NCBI RefSeq assembly: GCF_002234675.1
Contig: NC_019866.2
Coordinates: 21,480,802-21,544,801 of the forward strand
Direction of reading: 5' to 3'
Origin: Oryzias latipes
Taxonomy: Eukaryota; Chordata; Actinopteri; Beloniformes; Adrianichthyidae
Length of the DNA: 64,000 bases
Position 1 is the stretch's first letter. Each line of letters begins with the position of its first letter. Shown piece after piece: positions 58,741 through 64,000 of this stretch. The notes below the pieces were generated by a model. That model worked only from the letters and a program-made list of their open reading frames with translations. It was not told the origin of the DNA and ran no database searches. A program made the translations under genes and the position numbers.

Positions 58741-60349
58741 TCTTTCTTCCACTTTGACCTCAAATTTGACCCCCGCCACATACCCGAAAACTCACCAAAA
58801 TTGGCACACACCTAGGATAAATTGAAAATGAATTTTCGGCAAAGAGTACGTCACCCCCCCCACGATGATGACATCATGGCGAGCGTTCCCGTAAAAAAAA
58901 TGAATGGGCCGAAAATCGTTTATGGGGCCAAAAAAAAATATTTTGGAATACAGTTACGAAACCAAAACACAGGTGTTGGAGATATCTTGAAAAAGTTATG
59001 AAATTATTATGGGATGGCCACACGACCTACGGCTTGGCGGCCATTTTGTGGCGAACTCAGAGAAATGGCGATTTTCGTGTTTTTTCACAATATGGGAAAA
59101 CGACACTTTTGTTCAAGCGATTTTCACGAAATTGCACACACATGCCACAAACACGATTCTACAACTACAAAAGAAGTTTCGTTGACCTTTGACCTTGGGA
59201 ACGGGCGGCCATCTTGAATTTTCAGAAAAAAGCACCTTTAGTAACAGATACAAACGAAAACTCGTCCTAGGGATTTTTATCGATCTTTTTGAAACTTCTC
59301 GGGCATCAATGGCAAGCTACTGTGGACAAAATGTTGGAATTAGAAGTTGTAGAATTTGAAACGCGTGCGCGTGGCGAATTCGCAACCGACGCCATTTTAG
59401 CTAGCTCGCACATATTTTATCGGAATAGCCTGAAACTGAAATATGCGATACCCTGGCCCACACTGAACAAAACGATGTCACATACGACAAAATCGATAAA
59501 GGAATGTGGCCGTGGTAAACAAAAAACGATCGCAAAAAAAAGTGCTGACTCGGCAAAAAAAAATTTTTTCGGATTTTTTTTTTAAGAATCGGGTAACGAA
59601 ACCCAGATAACTTTGTCGGGTATATCCAAAGAAAGTTTTGAAATCATTACTTGATGGCGACACGACCTACTGTTTGGCGGCCATTTTGTGCCAAAATCTG
59701 CCATTTTGAGTTTTTCGCGTTTTTACACAATATGGAAAAATTTCCTTTTTTTCGAGCGATTTTCACGAAATTTGACGCGCATGTCCCTAGCGTAAGTTTA
59801 CAATCACATTTGGAGTTTCATCGACCTTTGACCTCGGGAAAAGGCGGCCATCTTGAATTTTCTATAAAAAACACCTTTGCCATTGGATTCAAACGTAAAC
59901 TTGTCGTTGGAATTTTTATCGATCGTCTCGAAACTTTTTGGGCATCAATGGCAAGCTACTGTGGAAAAAATGTTGGAATTAGAAGTTGTAGATTTTGAAC
60001 GGCGTGCGTGTGGCAAGCTAGCAAAGTGGCGCACTGTTATAACTCCCATGTCTTTCAATACAATACAGTGAAAATTGAATGCATGCATTCATGCCTGAAA
60101 CTGAATACATTGAATAACACTGGATATGGACATATAAGGAATGTGGGCGTGGTTAGCATAAAACCACTGTTGCTAAGGACGACAAAAAGTTTACTTTTAC
60201 CGATTTGTCCGAAACTGACGTCAATCTGTTCGTCCTCCTGAGGGGACCAAGACATAAAATGGTTGCTATGGAGATAAAATCAACAGAAAAGCCGCCATTT
60301 TGGAAAAAGTGGGTTTTTTAGCAACTTATGACATATAACTCTTACCAAT

Positions 60350-60650
60350 GGAGGAATGTGTTTTTCTGAGTCAGTTGATGATGCGGAACGCTATGCTAGC
60401 ACTTTTAGCTATGTTAGCATAACTAGCATAGTTAGCATAATTAGCATTTTAGGTAATGTGTTTTTCTAAGTCAGTTGATGATGCTGATCGCTATGCTAGC
60501 ACTTTTAGCCACATTAGCATAGTTAGCATAGTTAGCATAATTAGCATTTTAGATAATGTGTTTTTCTGAGTCAGTTGATGATGCTGATCGCAATGCTAGC
60601 ACTTTTAGCCATATTAGCATAGTTAGCATTGTTAGCATAATTAGCAAATC
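60350..60650. repeat. Sub-repeat of about 100-115 bp, three copies
   Basis: Three copies of a block with aatgtgtttttctgagtcag, ttgatgatgctgatcgctat and gctagcacttttagcc, separated by (agttagcat)n. The next unit has a single copy at about 62405-62510, which accounts for most of the length difference between units. Confidence 0.88.
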
Positions 60651-62530
60651 CAGCCTTGACTAGCTTTTAATTTGCGGGCTGTGAGGGCGGTAAGGTCAGC
60701 GTTTGTGCGTAGAGTTGGGCGTGGAAGGCGGGTTGCTTCTGCGGGCCATACAACGCCGCTTGCGGCTTTAATTATTATTATTATTCTCGTTTCTAACGGC
60801 GTCTTTGAGCTCAAATTTGACCCCCGCCACATACCCGAAAACTCACCAAAATTGGCACACATCTGGGATAAATTGAAAATGAATTTTCGGCAAAGAAAAC
60901 GTCAACCCCCCCACGACGATGACATCACGGCGAGCGTTCCCGTAAAAAAAATGAATGGGCCGAAAATCGCTTATGGGGCCAAAAAAAAATATTTTGGAAT
61001 ACAGTTACGAAACCAAAACACGCGTGTTGGAGATATCCCAAAGAAGATTTGAAATCATTATGGGATGGCCACACGACCTACAGCTTGGCGGCCATTTTGT
61101 GGCGAACTCAGAGAAATGGCGATTTTGGTGTTTTTTGACAATATGGGAAAACGACACTTTTGTTTATGCGATTGTCACGACATTGCACACACATGCCAAG
61201 ACCCTGATTCTACAATAACCAAAGAAGTTTCGTTGACCTTTGACCTTGGGAAGTGGCGGCCATCTTGAATTTTCAAAAAAAAGCACCTTTAGTAAGGTAT
61301 TCAAACGAAAACTCGTCATAGGAATTTTCATCGATCTTTTTGAAACTTCTTGGGCATCAATGGCAATCAATTGTGGACAAAATGTTGGAATTAGAAGTTG
61401 TAGATTTTGAAACGCGTGCGCGTGGCGAATTCGCAACCGTCGCCATTTTAGCTAGCTTGCACATATTTTATCGGAATGTCGTGAAAATGAAATATACGAT
61501 TCCCTGGCCCACACTGAACAAAACGATGTCACATACGACAAAATCGATAAAGGAATGTGGCCGTGGCAAACAAAAAACGATCGCAAAAAAAAGTGCTGAC
61601 TCGGCTAAAAAAAAAGAATTCGGATTTTTTTTTTATGAATCGGCTAGCGAAACCCAGATAACTTTGTCGGGTATATCCAAACAAATTTTTGAAATCATTA
61701 CGTGATGGCGACACGACCTACGGTTTGGCGGCCATTTTGTGCCAAAATCGGCCATTTTGAGTTTTTCGCGTTTTTACACAATATGGAAAAAGGAACTTTT
61801 TTTTGAGCGATTTTCACGAAATTTGACTCGCATGTCCGTAGCATAAGTCTACAATTACCTCTGGAGTTTCGTCGACCTTTGACCTCGGGAAAAGGTGGCC
61901 ATCTTGAATTTTCTATAAAAAACACCTTTGCCACTGGATTCAAACGTAAACTTGTCTATGGAATTTTTATCGATCGTCTCGAAACTTTTTGGGCATCAAT
62001 GGCAAGCTACTGTGGAAAAAATGTTGGAATTAGAAGTTGTAGATTTTGAACGGCGTGCGCGTGGCAAGCTAGCAAAGTGGCGCACTGTTATAACTCCCAT
62101 GCATTTCAATACAATACAGTGAAAATTGAATGCATGCATTCATGCCTGAAACTGAATACATTGAAAAACACTGGTTCTGGACATATAAGGAATATGGGCG
62201 TGGTTAGCATAAAACCACTGTTGCTAAGGACGACAAAAAGTTTACTTTTAACGATTTGTCCGAAACTGACGTCAATCTGTTCGTCTTCTCAAGGGGAACA
62301 TAACATAAAATGGTTGCTATGGAGATAAAATAAACCAAAAAGCCGCCATTTTGGAAAAAGTGGGTTTTTTATCAACTTATGGCATATAGCTCTCACCAAT
62401 GGAGGAATGTGTTTTTCTGAGTCAGTTGATGATGCTGATCGCTATGCTAGCACTTTTAGCCACATTAGCATATCTAGCATAGTTAGCATAATTAGCATAT
62501 GCAGTTTTGACTAGCCTTCATCAAAAGTGG

Positions 62531-62576
62531 GCAGTGAGGGCGGTGAGGGCGGTGAGGGCGGTGAGGGCGGTGGTGC
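62531..62576. repeat. 9-bp minisatellite (gtgagggcg)n
   Basis: Four to five tandem gtgagggcg units; the preceding array unit (about 60680) has only one. Confidence 0.9.
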
Positions 62577-64000
62577 GTAGAGTTGGGCGTGGAAGGCGTG
62601 GAAGGCGGGTAGCGCCTGCGGGCCATACAACGCCGCTTGCGGCTTTAATTATTCTTCTCGTTTCTAACGCCGTCTTTGAGCTCAAATTTGACCCCCGCCA
62701 CATACCCGAAAACTCACCAAAATTGGCACACACCTGGGATAAATTGAAAATGAATTTTCGGCAAAGAGAACGTCACCCCCCCCACGACGATGACATCACG
62801 GCGAGCGTTCCCGTAAAAAAAATGAATGGGCCGAAAATCGCTTATGGGGCCAAAAAAAAATATTTTAAAATACAGTTACAAAACCAAAACAAGCGTGTTG
62901 GAGATATCCCAAAGAAGTTATGAAATCATTATGGGATGGCCACACGACCTACGGCTTGGCGGCCATTTTGTGGCGAACTCAGAGAAATGGCGATTTCCGT
63001 GTTTTTTGACAATATGGGAAAACGACACTTTTGTTCAAGCGATTTTCACGAAATTTCATACACATGCCAAAAACACGATTCTACAACTACCAAAGAAGTT
63101 TTGTTGACCTTTGACCTTGGGAAGGGGCGGCCATCTTGAATTTTCATAAAAAAGCACCTTTAGTAACGGATACAAACGAAAACTCGTCCTAGGGATTTTT
63201 ATCGATCTTTTTGAAACTTCTCGGGCATCAATGGCAAGCTACTGTGGACAAAATGTTGGAATTAGAAGTTGTAGAATTTGAAACGCGTGCGCGTGGCGAA
63301 TTCGCAACCGTCGCCATTTTAGCTAGCTCGCACATATTTTATCGGAATAGCCTGAAACTGAAATATGCGATACCCTGGCCCACACTGAACAAAACGATGT
63401 CACATACGACAAAATCGATAAAGGAATGTGGCCGTGGTAAACAAAAAACGATCGCAAAAAAAAGTGCTGACTCGGCAAAAAAAAATTTTTTCGAATTTTA
63501 TTTTTAAGAATCGGCTAACGAAACCCAGATAACTTTGTCGGGTATATCCAAAGAAAGTTTTGAAATCATTACGTGATGGTGACACGACCTACGGTTTGGC
63601 GGCCATTTTGTGCCAAAATCTGTCGTTTTGAGTTTTTCGCGTTTTTACACAATATGGAAAAATGAACTTTTTTTCGAGCCATTTTCACGAAATTTTACTC
63701 GCATGTCCTTAGCGTAAGTTTACAATCACCTCTGGAGTTTCGTTGACCTTTGACCTCGGGAAAAGGCGGGCATCTTGAATTTTCTATAAAAACACCTTTA
63801 CCACCAGATTCAAATGTAAACTTGTCGTTGGAATTTTCATCGATTGTCTCGAAAGTTTTTGGGCATCAATGGCAAGCTACTGTGGAAAAAATGTTGGAAT
63901 TAGAAGTTGTAGATTTTAAACGGCGTGCGCGTGGCGAGCTAGCAAAGTGGCGCAGTGTTATAACTCCCATGCATTTCAATACAATACAGTGAAATTTGAA

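Larger units (their letters stand above)
58745..64000. repeat. Higher-order tandem repeat, units of about 1.9-2.05 kb
   Basis: Using the anchor caaatttgacccccgccaca, units start at about 58761, 60812 and 62682 (spacings 2,051 and 1,870 bp), and the third runs off the window. Each unit has an A half (acacgacctacggcttggcggc...) and a B half (acacgacctactgtttggcg...) that are related to one another, each followed by a gacctttgacct and ggccatcttgaattttc module, then a TA-rich stretch with ttagcat motifs. No unit has a convincing coding frame; equivalent frames in different units differ freely at the amino-acid level. The repeat continues beyond the right edge. Confidence 0.9.

Noticed and set aside
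58998-63992. Repeated frames of 60-140 residues in the tandem array
   Set aside because: Equivalent frames in successive units change amino acids freely, gain stops and differ in length. They reflect the repeat period, not a protein.
57969-64000. CRISPR-like or spacer-repeat array
   Set aside because: Units are hundreds to thousands of bases long with no unique spacers, and the genome is vertebrate.

Overview
The window is eukaryotic and looks like a teleost fish: GT-AG spliced vertebrate genes (LDL receptor exons with the same exon lengths as the human gene, and KRI1 exons), fish-type LINEs, Tc1, hAT and Harbinger elements, tRNA-derived SINEs, long homopolymer tracts and a 1,000-N assembly gap at 26654-27653. 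Most of the 64 kb is nested mobile and repetitive DNA. No intact conventional protein gene is fully contained in it.

Layout. 1-16973 is one large inverted duplication, with arms 1-5935 and 11046-16973 around a 5.1 kb spacer. Each arm carries an LDL-receptor-like gene that keeps LDLa repeats 1-7, the O-glycosylated stalk, the membrane helix and the NPVY cytoplasmic tail. The EGF/beta-propeller region is gone except for a broken EGF-A remnant, and several lesions are shared by both copies. The spacer holds a hAT element containing a LINE that itself contains a second hAT. 17183-26650 is a mosaic: a Harbinger-type element, Tc1 remnants, a solo LTR, an L2-like LINE and hAT-like MITEs. After the gap, 27654-30470 is a near-copy of 42245-45090. 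Between these copies lie a CpG-type promoter (CRE, NRF1 and YY1 motifs), two Harbinger-family elements, LINE debris and a damaged, truncated kri1 gene that runs into a gypsy integrase fragment and a hAT transposase. 45714-52268 is a ZMYM1-like hAT relic with a complete non-coding LTR retrotransposon inside it. 52380-56875 is L1-type ORF1 and a Rex-like LINE. 57136-57597 is an unidentified coiled-coil/membrane ORF. 57966-64000 is a higher-order tandem repeat.

Most notable: a small spliced gene family that I do not recognise occurs at about 6.1-11.7 kb (+), 28-30.4 kb (-) and 42.5-45 kb (-), with a promoterless fragment at 5.2-5.4 kb (-). Each has a start exon that splices directly after ATGG, a hypervariable tandem-repeat exon, a tiny exon, and a last exon encoding one membrane helix with a short basic tail. 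Repeat-exon lengths (535, 130 and 85 nt) and tiny-exon lengths (34, 37, 37 and 52 nt) all equal 1 modulo 3, so reading phase is kept although the sequences differ greatly. The predicted products are tail-anchored repeat proteins of about 222, 94 and 79 residues.

There is no pathway-level cooperation among these genes. The region is an unstable, transposon-rich block in which host genes (LDLR, kri1) have been copied, inverted and broken, and in which the small repeat-protein family has spread. All assignments come from reading the sequence; no database search or expression evidence was available.
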